27,520 nucleotides of DNA, from the IMG/VR virus record IMGVR_UViG_3300047480_000113, positions 1-27,520 of that record. One strand, written 5' to 3'. Made by a program: the position numbers and the translations under genes. Below, piece after piece: positions 7,514-14,516 of this stretch. The stretch is from a virus. Below the pieces are notes generated by a model, which was not told the DNA's origin, did not search any database, and saw nothing but the letters and a program-made list of their open reading frames with translations. Positions within the stretch are counted from its first letter, which is position 1. Each line of letters opens with the position of its first letter.

Positions 7514-9771
7514 GTATCTAAGGAGCTAATATTCCCTTTATTATTATATCTAGCAAATTTAATGCTTATTTTTGACTCTTTTACCTCGGGTTGATATAAG
7601 TGCTTCTGACAGGCCATTATAGCCAATCCTGAGCTAATTGTGGCATCAAACATTGTTCGGTCGCTAATATCAAACTTAGCCCAATCCTCTAGTGTCCTAG
7701 TGAAAGGCATTGTGCCCATATCACCCTCTGAGTTAAGTCCAATATACTTCTCGATATAAGACTCAACAGCAGCTGCATGAGCCTGCTTTACATCCTCAGA
7801 TGAGTTTGGTATACCACCTAGCTCTCGCTCAGTCTTAGATAGTTTGTTATATGTTTTGTCAGGACGATTGATACAGAATCCACGGTACCCCCTGTTCTTA
7901 AAGTGATAAAGTAATCGAGGTTTGTTGTTCTCAATTAAGATTGGCATACCATAGAATACGCAGGCCATAAGCACTTCTTCAAAGAATATCTCTGCAGTCT
8001 GAGGTCTAGCTATATACTCTAGAAAGAACTCATTTACAGGGCCATCATCCATATGGAACTTAGTAAGGCCATGCAGCGCTCCATTTGAACCTCGTCCAAC
8101 AACAACGCCTGAGATATCGTAGGAGTCACATCCAAATGCCCCCATATGGTCATTGCCGGGATGTTTTATACCATGCTTCTCATACACATTGTTCTGAAGA
8201 TGTTTAGCGGGTGTCCAAGATACCAAGAACCTCCCCCTCTTATCGGGAGTGAATATAACTTGACTATCTCGTATACCATCCTTCCAACTGAAGGAACCTC
8301 TAGTCATGTAGTGCTCTTTTATGATTGTGTCATTATAGTCAATCTGTTGGTATATCTTAGTAAGATTGAACAGCGCTGCTTTTGACTCATCACGGAAAGC
8401 ATGAGACTCAGTGCGCGGGAACTGACGATAGTATTCATTAAGTGCATCAGGGTCATTTTTAAGTGATTCAACTTCAGCCTCCCAATAGTCGATAGCTCCG
8501 TTCATAATCCAATTCCCATCAATTCCTTTTACAGGATTGCTAGGTTTACGTAGAACAGGCATACCATAGATATCAATAAAGCCTTCCATATTCCACTCCA
8601 TTGGAATAAATAGAGCATATAGGCCTGACTTAGTCTGACCGTTTGCATTTCGGGTAGATATCCTAGAGTCCTCGTACAGGTCCTTAAAGTTCTGACCACC
8701 CTTAGCAAGTGCGTTAGATGTAGAACCCATCATACACTTGCCAATTACTTTTGAACCTAGACGAAGACACGTCTTAGTTACGCGCCAATTGTTCAGAATG
8801 TTATTTGGTTTAATCCATTTTCCACTCTCGTCATGAGCTAGGAATAACAGCTTCTCACCATCATAGCTGTTGTCGTCTGTGTTCTTCCAATCTATTGTTG
8901 TGTCAAGGCCATCTATCTCATCGCTGTCAACGTCAGACATATTCTTCTTGGTAATCTTTGATGCAGGCACCCGGTATGCAAGCTCTGTCTTTGGCTTATC
9001 CATACCATCCATAACAGGCTTGAAGAAGAAAGGTAGGTTGCTATTGATTGGTACTACCTTATCTGTAAACATCTTCTTAGCATCAGCACCTGTCTTAGAT
9101 AATATTCCAACCCTTGCATCTTTTGCAAGAGTTCCAATATTCACGCACTCTGAAGAAGACATGAATGAGAAACCGGAACGGCGTATCTTTAAGTAAACCA
9201 TACCGAAGCTTCTAGGGTCTGCCTTGCATGCCTCCCAAAAAATATATAGTATTCTATTTGCTTCGCGAAAGTCAGGATATCCGATGTCAATCTTAGACCA
9301 TTGAAGATACATGTAGTGAGCCCCTGTGATATAGTGGGGCCTTCCATTGTTCATAAACCAATGCCCATTCTCTCTCCTATCAAACTCTTCCTCTATATAG
9401 TCTACATATCTAGCCTTAAAGTCTTTAGGCATCTCATGCCACTGAAATATTGATTGTATTCTTCCAAGTTGACTAGGTAGTTCTTCTCTCTGCCAATACT
9501 GCTCAGATGCTTTAGAGTGTCTTTGAAGACACTCCTTAGGTGCTAGTGGTAACGCAATATGAAGACCCGATATCTTTACAATATCTCCAATCTGCCCTGT
9601 CTTTGATATAACTACAATATCGTATTGGTCGTTATACCCATAGCTCCAAGTCCTGTTCCTATTCTTTGTAGAAACAATATTCTTTGGAATATAGTCATCG
9701 ACTATACTGCATAGACTATTTAGCTCTTCGCTCAGCCCAACCCTGCTTTGTGTCAAGTTTTGATGATTCAT
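7510..9771 (-). CDS. terL: Terminase large subunit (TerL)
   Basis: This 753-aa packaging motor has an N-terminal ATPase and a C-terminal RNase-H-like nuclease. A deviant Walker A lies at about 195-202 (KIRRSGFSFMSSS), with the basic residues ahead of the loop as in lambda gpA rather than a canonical GKT/S. Walker B is at about 308-315 (LLFLAHDE, catalytic Glu present). The coupling motif is GSTSN near 350. The nuclease has acidic motifs FGCDSYD (about 547-553), ILIENNK (about 611-617) and RTMFDAT (about 704-710). The ATG overlaps the upstream 94-aa gene by 56 nt. No later Met gives a complete ATPase, so this start is preferred. The gene carries the dyad GAGTGTCTTTGAAGACACTC at 9515-9534. It is translationally coupled to the portal. 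Confidence 0.93.
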   Translation of the reverse strand: MNHQNLTQSRVGLSEELNSLCSIVDDYIPKNIVSTKNRNRTWSYGYNDQYDIVVISKTGQIGDIVKISGLHIALPLAPKECLQRHSKASEQYWQREELPSQLGRIQSIFQWHEMPKDFKARYVDYIEEEFDRRENGHWFMNNGRPHYITGAHYMYLQWSKIDIGYPDFREANRILYIFWEACKADPRSFGMVYLKIRRSGFSFMSSSECVNIGTLAKDARVGILSKTGADAKKMFTDKVVPINSNLPFFFKPVMDGMDKPKTELAYRVPASKITKKNMSDVDSDEIDGLDTTIDWKNTDDNSYDGEKLLFLAHDESGKWIKPNNILNNWRVTKTCLRLGSKVIGKCMMGSTSNALAKGGQNFKDLYEDSRISTRNANGQTKSGLYALFIPMEWNMEGFIDIYGMPVLRKPSNPVKGIDGNWIMNGAIDYWEAEVESLKNDPDALNEYYRQFPRTESHAFRDESKAALFNLTKIYQQIDYNDTIIKEHYMTRGSFSWKDGIRDSQVIFTPDKRGRFLVSWTPAKHLQNNVYEKHGIKHPGNDHMGAFGCDSYDISGVVVGRGSNGALHGLTKFHMDDGPVNEFFLEYIARPQTAEIFFEEVLMACVFYGMPILIENNKPRLLYHFKNRGYRGFCINRPDKTYNKLSKTERELGGIPNSSEDVKQAHAAAVESYIEKYIGLNSEGDMGTMPFTRTLEDWAKFDISDRTMFDATISSGLAIMACQKHLYQPEVKESKISIKFARYNNKGNISSLDT
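9515..9534. repeat. 20-bp dyad inside terL, copy 2
   Basis: GAGTGTCTTTGAAGACACTC is a perfect inverted repeat (9-bp arms, 2-nt centre) located in the terL coding sequence. It encodes part of APKECLQRHSKAS. The same core forms the stem of the capsid terminator at 2422-2447 and occurs at 22444-22461. Confidence 0.85.
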
Positions 9772-10000
9772 CTTTTACCTCCTCTAGCGTAGCTTTCTCA
9801 GCTTCAATTTTATTTAAAATCTCAAATGCATCAAATATAGCCAATCGTTTTGATGCTGCAGCGTTCTTTAGTTTATCTGCCGAAAGGTCATCCTCAGGGT
9901 CAGGCTTGATGATATCTTCCTTAGCAACCTTTATTAATTGCTCAACAGCTCTGTAGCCTGCCTCAATAATATTAAGCCTTAATTGTTTCTCTCTGCTCAT
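9716..10000 (-). CDS. Small helical protein upstream of terL, TerS candidate
   Basis: The 94-aa product is almost entirely predicted helix (MSREKQLRLNIIEAGYRAVE, later AAASKRLAIFDAFEILNKIE) with a charged C-terminus. It sits directly upstream of terL and overlaps it by 56 nt, the usual place for the small terminase subunit, which recognises DNA and regulates TerL. It is shorter than many TerS proteins, and no helix-turn-helix is obvious by eye. Its ATG overlaps the stop of the upstream 187-aa gene (ATGA). TerS is inferred from position. A dispensable helical accessory protein is the alternative. Confidence 0.55.
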   Translation of the reverse strand: MSREKQLRLNIIEAGYRAVEQLIKVAKEDIIKPDPEDDLSADKLKNAAASKRLAIFDAFEILNKIEAEKATLEEVKDESSKLDTKQGWAERRAK

Positions 10001-10560
10001 AACTTGATTGTAATTTGATGGTCATACATACGGTATAGCTTTTCTCCGTCCACATTAAATTCATACTCGCTATCAGGCTTAAAGCATACCTTATCTCCGG
10101 CCTTTATTCCTGCATCCATAAGAGCTTTGTTTGGATATCTCATTATACCCATAAGAGGCTCTTCCTCAATTGGCTTATAGATAAATGACTCCTCAGGCTT
10201 GATAGGTTGAACAAAGCAATATCTGTCATACGCATGCCAACCCGTCTCATTGTGATACATGAAGAACTGTTCATCATCAATAAAAAAGAGGTCCTCCTTA
10301 AAAAAGCTTTTACCACTCTTCCGGCGACCTCTCATGTCATTGTAGAACTTGAATACATTGTGATGGACTAGAAGCTTATCTCCAATCTTAATTGGACCGC
10401 TGTAGTCTACGGGTACCTCAATAACCTCTGCCTCTCTATTTGAGAATCTGTGGTCCTCTTCAGAGGTACTAATAATTAGCTCAATACCACCTATCTCCTT
10501 GGTGTTATTGTATCTCTTTCCGCTAATTGGTCTTGTGATAAAGTAGAATGGTGATTGCAT
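9997..10560 (-). CDS. Possible GroES-like co-chaperonin-fold protein, two half-repeats
   Basis: This 187-aa protein has two segments that each resemble the GroES beta-barrel signature. In the first (about 22-120) there is GGIELIISTSEEDHRFSNRE, then EVIEVPVDYSGPIKIGDKLL and FFIDDEQFF, ending YDRYCFVQPI. In the second (about 137-187) there is GIKAGDKVCF and FNVDGEKLYRMYDHQI. GroES proteins show the same order: a glycine-containing strand, V(I/V)xV, K(V/I)GDKV, then an (D/N)GEEY-type strand and a final hydrophobic I strand. I infer a GroES-type fold, perhaps analogous to T4 gp31, but similarity is by eye and remote. Its place in the packaging operon suggests a role in capsid or portal folding. 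It could instead be a structural beta-barrel protein. Confidence 0.45.
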   Translation of the reverse strand: MQSPFYFITRPISGKRYNNTKEIGGIELIISTSEEDHRFSNREAEVIEVPVDYSGPIKIGDKLLVHHNVFKFYNDMRGRRKSGKSFFKEDLFFIDDEQFFMYHNETGWHAYDRYCFVQPIKPEESFIYKPIEEEPLMGIMRYPNKALMDAGIKAGDKVCFKPDSEYEFNVDGEKLYRMYDHQITIKL

Positions 10561-10787
10561 TAGATATTTATATTGTACTCAATGGCAATCGGAACGGTAT
10601 TGTTGAACTCCTTCCAAAGGACAACCTCATTCTTTTCATTGGCAATATAAATCTTAACTGATTGCTTATGGTCATCGTACTTAATAAGGTGAATCTCTTG
10701 ACTCTCACCTAATACCTTCTGACCAACAATGTAATGCATCGCTCCACCCTTATAGTCCGGGCCAACCGATATCTTCCTGATTTCCAT
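10560..10787 (-). CDS. Small conserved phage protein, 75 aa
   Basis: The protein begins MEIRKISVGPDYKGGAMHYI, contains EIHLIKYDDHKQSVKIYI, and ends FNNTVPIAIEYNINI. It is beta-rich with no membrane segment. I recognise it as a recurrent small gene next to terminase in Bacteroidota phages but know of no function. Its stop and the next start share one base (TAATG), so it is tightly coupled to the GroES-like gene downstream. Confidence 0.6.
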   Translation of the reverse strand: MEIRKISVGPDYKGGAMHYIVGQKVLGESQEIHLIKYDDHKQSVKIYIANEKNEVVLWKEFNNTVPIAIEYNINI

Positions 10788-11390
10788 TTAATTTAATTTC
10801 CAAATTTGAATCTGAGATGATGGTACATTAGACCAACCACCTAGCACTGTGTGGCCGTAAAGGCCACCTTGGTTTACACCTGACGAGTCACGCATAATTT
10901 CAAACCAAAAGATGTCACCAACATTCGCTTGGAATGGTATGGTTACCTCGTAAGGTATGTCTAAGTTCGGTGCGTCAAGATGGAATCCTTTAGTCACGCT
11001 AACCTGAGTTCCATTCAAACGTGCTCTAAACAAAAGAATAGCTACACCACCTGACGAACCTTGACGCTCAACAGAACCAAATCCATTAATCATGTAGAGT
11101 CCCGCCTTATTGAATGTAACCTTTCCAAATGCATCTAACGAAACATCAGTTGATGGGCTTCCTTGAGCAGCGCCAAATGATACAATCAACGGTGTGTCAA
11201 GTGCTGATGGAGCCTGCGTAACAAATGATGTTCCGTTTAATACCTGAGTTGCAGATAGATTAGCATTAACTAATGACACAATGTCACCAATAAGGTAATT
11301 TTTGGTTGCATCCAAGTTATTAACGTCAGTACCAATTAACTTATCATTTAAGTTTGGCGTTGAATCATTTGCGTAGCTACTAATCTTCAT
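10788..11390 (-). CDS. Tail fibre-like protein with C-terminal jelly-roll domain
   Basis: This 200-aa protein has a short N-terminal attachment-type module (MKISSYANDSTPNLNDKLIG, then TDVNNLDATKNYLIGDIVSL), which I know from fibre proteins of Bacteroidota phages. It is followed at about 60-200 by a beta-rich domain resembling C1q/TNF-type jelly rolls (FNKAGLYMINGFGSVE, LLFRARLNGTQV, PFQANVGDIFWFEIMRD, QIQIWKLN). Such trimeric jelly rolls often form fibre tips that touch receptors. There is no signal peptide. It is separated from the other fibre genes by the lysis cassette and is read in the packaging operon, between the 77-aa and 75-aa genes. Confidence 0.65.
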   Translation of the reverse strand: MKISSYANDSTPNLNDKLIGTDVNNLDATKNYLIGDIVSLVNANLSATQVLNGTSFVTQAPSALDTPLIVSFGAAQGSPSTDVSLDAFGKVTFNKAGLYMINGFGSVERQGSSGGVAILLFRARLNGTQVSVTKGFHLDAPNLDIPYEVTIPFQANVGDIFWFEIMRDSSGVNQGGLYGHTVLGGWSNVPSSQIQIWKLN

Positions 11391-11393
11391 CTC

Positions 11394-11627
11394 TTATTTT
11401 TTTGTGACCTCTCCGGTTTGCATGTTAATTACAGCATCCTCACCGTACTTAGTCATTAGTTCCTGTTCATGCTTTGCAAACTCACTTCTAAGAATCTCAA
11501 TGTTTCTCAGAGCAGCTTGCTTCTGCAACTCAGCATCAGCAACGTGAAGCTTAAGTTGGTTAAATTGACCGTGCATAGCTTGAGTCTTTTCAAGCTCTTC
11601 TTGCGTTAAAAATTTTTCTACTTTCAT
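11394..11627 (-). CDS. Small coiled-coil protein, 77 aa
   Basis: The protein is mostly helical coiled coil (residues 8-60, with QFNQLKLHVADAELQKQAAL and EILRSEFAKHEQELMTKYG) and ends in a short hydrophilic tail, INMQTGEVTKK. I have seen this arrangement in phage genomes as a hypothetical gene. It opens the unit that runs through the packaging genes and is preceded by a promoter box 15 nt before the ATG. A tail-fibre chaperone or head accessory role is possible, and nothing in the sequence decides between them. Confidence 0.65.
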   Translation of the reverse strand: MKVEKFLTQEELEKTQAMHGQFNQLKLHVADAELQKQAALRNIEILRSEFAKHEQELMTKYGEDAVINMQTGEVTKK

Positions 11628-11642
11628 TTGATTTAATTTTTA

Positions 11643-11650
11643 CAAAGATA
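11643..11650 (-). promoter_or_regulatory. Promoter box (TATCTTTG) for the packaging operon
   Basis: TATCTTTG on the minus strand ends 15 nt before the ATG of the 77-aa gene. Bases 11630-11647 are identical to those before the scaffold gene (5038-5055). It likely drives the unit from 11627 down to the portal. Confidence 0.6.
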
Positions 11651-11657
11651 CAATTTA

Positions 11658-12530
11658 TTAGATAATTATTTTATTCGAGTCAATACTCTTCTCCATCCTA
11701 TCAAGACCATCCTTTATAACACGTATGTTTTTAAATCTAAGTATACGCCCACCTAGTGGTTTTGGTGGAGCTCCTCGCTCTACGTGCCAACCGTGATGTC
11801 CATCCTCGTATTCCTCTTTATAAGTTCCCGTCAACATCAAATGAATCTGACGATGCTTTACGCAATAACCTTGGCTTGGATTATGTTGAATCATATCTCT
11901 AACGTCATTACGAGATGCATTCTCGTGAATATGACCCATTGTAAATACATCAAAGTCTTCATATAGCTCTAAGGCCCTAGTTAGATTAATGGCGCCCTTT
12001 GTAACTATTCCACCGCCTCCCGAGCCATGGAAGTACTTAACCTTGTACGTAACTAAGTTTCTAACTCCAATCTTAATTACCAACCACCCACCATATCCAC
12101 CTACCTGCACGTTTGTTCCGCACTTAAGATTAAGCAGGTCAACAAAGCGCTGTAGGATGTCAGTCTCTTGGTATTTGATTACACCCGTCTCATGGTTACC
12201 ATACCCTATAACAGTCAAAAGGTGAGCGTATGGGGCCCACCATTCTACAGCTGTCTCTACAATTGAGTCAAGGTACCTAAAGTTGTTATGCTCAGGACGT
12301 ATGTCTGACTTGTTTCTGCGATTATCGCCACGACCCTGCATCAGACAAAAGAAGTCCCCATTTATCATGATAGGTATGTCGTGCTTCTTAAAGTATTCAA
12401 GGTGCTTTGTGAGAACCTCCCAATCACACTTAGGATTATCCCAATGGATGTCTGAGAGCATTGCTATCTGAAAATCATCTGTCGGGACGATTATCTCATG
12501 CAAGTTTTTTGAGTGCTTGATTAGCTGCAT
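11658..12530 (-). CDS. Calcineurin-like metallophosphoesterase
   Basis: The 290-aa protein carries the full set of metal-binding motifs of calcineurin-type phosphoesterases: DIH (Asp27, His29), GD (Gly58, Asp59), GNHE (Gly111-Glu114), a His in KYFHGSGGGG (near 169) and GHIH (near 199-202). Two metal ions would be bound, and the substrate could be a phosphodiester in nucleic acid, a nucleotide or lipid. A Trp- and Arg-rich insert follows GD (QGRGDNRRNKSD). There is no signal peptide, so it acts in the cytoplasm. Its start overlaps the end of the spanin gene, so it is read with the lysis cassette. Its job there is unknown. Candidates include nucleic-acid processing or inactivation of a host signal. 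Confidence 0.85.
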   Translation of the reverse strand: MQLIKHSKNLHEIIVPTDDFQIAMLSDIHWDNPKCDWEVLTKHLEYFKKHDIPIMINGDFFCLMQGRGDNRRNKSDIRPEHNNFRYLDSIVETAVEWWAPYAHLLTVIGYGNHETGVIKYQETDILQRFVDLLNLKCGTNVQVGGYGGWLVIKIGVRNLVTYKVKYFHGSGGGGIVTKGAINLTRALELYEDFDVFTMGHIHENASRNDVRDMIQHNPSQGYCVKHRQIHLMLTGTYKEEYEDGHHGWHVERGAPPKPLGGRILRFKNIRVIKDGLDRMEKSIDSNKIII

Positions 12531-12978
12531 ATCTTATAATTAGAGTCAGTATTATTCCAATGACTAAACCAAGTAGAAATAGATTTGCACCTTTCTTATT
12601 TTCATGCCTAGTCTTTTTTGTTTCTTTCTTAGCTTCAACCTTTTGTTTTTGGAGTGCTATTTTTTGAGCTTTAAGGGCATTACGCAGTGAGTCCTGATAC
12701 ATTTTGCGAATATGTGCTAAACTATCCTTAAATCGCTGATTATCGAATCGTGTGCGCCATCTAGGAATATATTCAGTTACAATTTTAGGAACTATAGAAT
12801 CTCTATAAATCAATGAATCTTTTCCCTGAATGTTTTTTACAACTAAGTAAGGTACTTTTATGGTGTCTATATCAATGGTATGAACATATCCCTTTTGAAT
12901 TGCTTTATCATGCAATTTAGTAGCTGAGCATCCTAGAACTAGGTGCGCTATGATTAAAATAAGCGCTAATTGTTTCAT
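12496..12978 (-). CDS. Candidate unimolecular spanin (lipoprotein plus C-terminal membrane anchor)
   Basis: This 160-aa protein starts with a hydrophobic signal ending in a lipobox-like site, LALILIIAHLVLGC, with the acylated Cys at residue 17. It continues as a charged periplasmic-type segment with a helical Gln/Lys-rich stretch (about 90-128). It ends with a transmembrane helix (FLLGLVIGIILTLIIRY, about 133-149) and a short basic tail. A lipid anchor for the outer membrane at one end and an inner-membrane helix at the other is the architecture of unimolecular spanins such as T1 gp11. These fuse the two membranes in the last step of lysis. I chose ATG 12978 (TGATG overlap with the upstream stop) over GTG 12981. 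It lies next to holin and endolysin. A plain i-spanin is the alternative. Confidence 0.7.
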   Translation of the reverse strand: MKQLALILIIAHLVLGCSATKLHDKAIQKGYVHTIDIDTIKVPYLVVKNIQGKDSLIYRDSIVPKIVTEYIPRWRTRFDNQRFKDSLAHIRKMYQDSLRNALKAQKIALQKQKVEAKKETKKTRHENKKGANLFLLGLVIGIILTLIIRYAANQALKKLA

Positions 12979-13259
12979 CACTTGAAGAATGAGCGCTTCT
13001 TGTCAGCGCGATTTTTTGATTGAGACTGCATACGTGTACGGGTGCGAGACTTATGAGCTACGTCTTTCTTATCCCCGTTACCATAAGTTCCCTTCTCTCT
13101 GTTCTCTTTGTTGAGCTCAGCACGATAGTTCTTACGTGCCTCAGTAGAGTGGTATTCTTTATCATACGCCTCCTTCTTGGCTCTAGCCTCAGGATTTGAC
13201 TGATAGTACTTTGCAGTACGTGAAGTTCCTGTCTTGGTTCCTGCTATTTTGTTGCGCAT
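12978..13259 (-). CDS. Small basic conserved phage protein, 93 aa
   Basis: The protein is rich in Lys, Arg and Asn, beginning MRNKIAGTKTGTSRTAKYYQ, then NPEARAKKEAYDKEYHSTEA and ARKNYRAELNKENREKGTYG. I recognise the TxRxxKYYxxNPEARAKKxxYDxxYH pattern as a common small protein in Bacteroidota and other phages, where it often lies near lysis or tail genes. No function is known to me. The composition suggests DNA or RNA contact, or packaging inside the virion. It overlaps the endolysin end by 16 nt and the spanin start by 1 nt (TGATG). Confidence 0.65.
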   Translation of the reverse strand: MRNKIAGTKTGTSRTAKYYQSNPEARAKKEAYDKEYHSTEARKNYRAELNKENREKGTYGNGDKKDVAHKSRTRTRMQSQSKNRADKKRSFFK

Positions 13260-13888
13260 GACTTAAGCATTTCGATTAGCTCGGGATGAGGATATACGTC
13301 AGTCTTATCTTTTCTAACAGAGTTGTGTGTGTATACTCCGGGGTTACCGGCCAATGCTCTTCTTGACACACTCCAAATGTCTTCATTATAGTCCAATGGT
13401 ATTCCATAAATATCATTCCAATATAGTAACAATTCTTTTGTTGATTCAATCTGCTCCTTGGTATATGAGTGCCAAAACTGAAAACCCTTGTATGGAGTAT
13501 CAAGCTTGATGACATCCTTCTTAGGTATCTCTATGCCAACGTAGTTTACAAACTTGCCTTTTGATGCCTCTTTTAAGAAGCCCCAATTGCATATCTCTAC
13601 ACCGATTGATAGCTTATCTAGGCTTTGGTAAGGAACACCGTTAGAATTAAATACACCCTGCTTTAGACCAAGGTGGTATCCCCAATACTTTGAGCTAAAT
13701 CCCTGAGCAATTAATCCGTCTGTTCCTATCGCAACACAGGTTGCTACACGGTCCTTTGTTGATGCCCAATACTTAAATACCTGCTCAGCATTGCCATTTC
13801 CTGCAGTGTGGTGTAGGTATATCTGCTTCTTCTTGGTTTCTTCCTTGAAGTAGTGTGATGCTGCGAAGTCTACCTGCTTAATGTTCAT
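13244..13888 (-). CDS. Endolysin, N-acetylmuramoyl-L-alanine amidase (Amidase_2 fold)
   Basis: The 214-aa protein would cut the bond between muramic acid and the peptide stem of peptidoglycan. The Amidase_2 signature is visible: YLHHTAG (His26-His27, zinc ligand) and later YTHNSVRKDKTDVYPHPEL (His188, with the second ligand region near Asp197). A middle SIGVEICNWG strand (about 94-103) carries the usual Glu. The family is zinc-dependent, and the length is that of a single-domain phage lysin with no separate cell-wall-binding module. There is no signal peptide, so it needs the upstream holin to reach the periplasm. It overlaps the holin stop by 4 bp. Confidence 0.88.
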   Translation of the reverse strand: MNIKQVDFAASHYFKEETKKKQIYLHHTAGNGNAEQVFKYWASTKDRVATCVAIGTDGLIAQGFSSKYWGYHLGLKQGVFNSNGVPYQSLDKLSIGVEICNWGFLKEASKGKFVNYVGIEIPKKDVIKLDTPYKGFQFWHSYTKEQIESTKELLLYWNDIYGIPLDYNEDIWSVSRRALAGNPGVYTHNSVRKDKTDVYPHPELIEMLKSCATK

Positions 13889-14379
13889 TGCTTTATATTT
13901 CTATAGGTGCTTGCTGCGTTTTCGACTGCTGCACGAATCTTTTTGACTACTGAGAATACAGCCTTTAGCATATTGTTTCCTGTGATGTCAAACCAATTCT
14001 CATTGATTGACGATATCTCGATAAGTGAGAAGATGATAAGTATACCATTGGTAAAGATGGCCTTGTTTAGAACAATCTCATACCCTGCGCTATTTAGAAC
14101 GCTACTGACAAATGGCGTGAGTAGATAGAAGTCAAGCGGTAGAAGCGGAAGAGCTACAAATGCGTATCCTGCGAGCTTGAACATATACCCTCTGCGTAAC
14201 ATCTTTGATAGAAACACCTCACGGTAGGCTCTCTTTTCTCTCTTGGCTATATACCAAAGAGATATGAGCTTTACGATGGTGTCTACGCCAATTGTTATAA
14301 ATAGACATATGGCAGACAGCTCTACCGGGGCCCACATTGCTGTGAGTGCTATCAAGAATGTTATCAACTTGCTTTTCAT
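13885..14379 (-). CDS. Holin, phage_holin_4-type
   Basis: The 164-aa protein has about three to four hydrophobic membrane segments: FLIALTAMWAPVELSAICLF (about 8-30), a basic loop (YIAKREKRAYREV), YAFVALPLLPLDFYLL and the stretch AIFTNGILIIFSLIEI. The C-terminus is amphipathic and basic (SVVKKIRAAVENAASTYRNI). The pattern and position before the amidase match the phage holin 4 family found with Gram-positive and Bacteroidota phages. It would form holes in the inner membrane and release the amidase. It is read as a 4-bp overlapping chain: 45-aa gene, holin, amidase. Confidence 0.8.
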   Translation of the reverse strand: MKSKLITFLIALTAMWAPVELSAICLFITIGVDTIVKLISLWYIAKREKRAYREVFLSKMLRRGYMFKLAGYAFVALPLLPLDFYLLTPFVSSVLNSAGYEIVLNKAIFTNGILIIFSLIEISSINENWFDITGNNMLKAVFSVVKKIRAAVENAASTYRNIKQ

Positions 14380-14513
14380 TTTCCTTGTCCTTTGTACTTT
14401 TTCTTGTAGAGCTTTGACGACTTTAGCTTTGACGTCTTAGCCTTAGCATGAATACCCGGGCGTTCCTTCTTGCTCGCCTTCACAAAGTTACTAATTTCTT
14501 TAATCTTTGCCAT
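14376..14513 (-). CDS. Very small Lys-rich protein, 45 aa
   Basis: An ATG at 14513 opens a 45-aa frame, MAKIKEISNFVKASKKERPG followed by a Lys/Ser repeat-like tail (KSSKLYKKKYKGQGK). About one third of its residues are Lys. Its stop overlaps the holin start by ATGA, and it starts 3 bp after the 603-aa fibre stop in a TAAGACATG junction like the one at the 603-aa gene, so it is a real gene in the operon. The function is unknown. Such strongly basic small proteins may coat DNA, or be internal or regulatory. Confidence 0.65.
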   Translation of the reverse strand: MAKIKEISNFVKASKKERPGIHAKAKTSKLKSSKLYKKKYKGQGK

Positions 14514-14516
14514 GTC

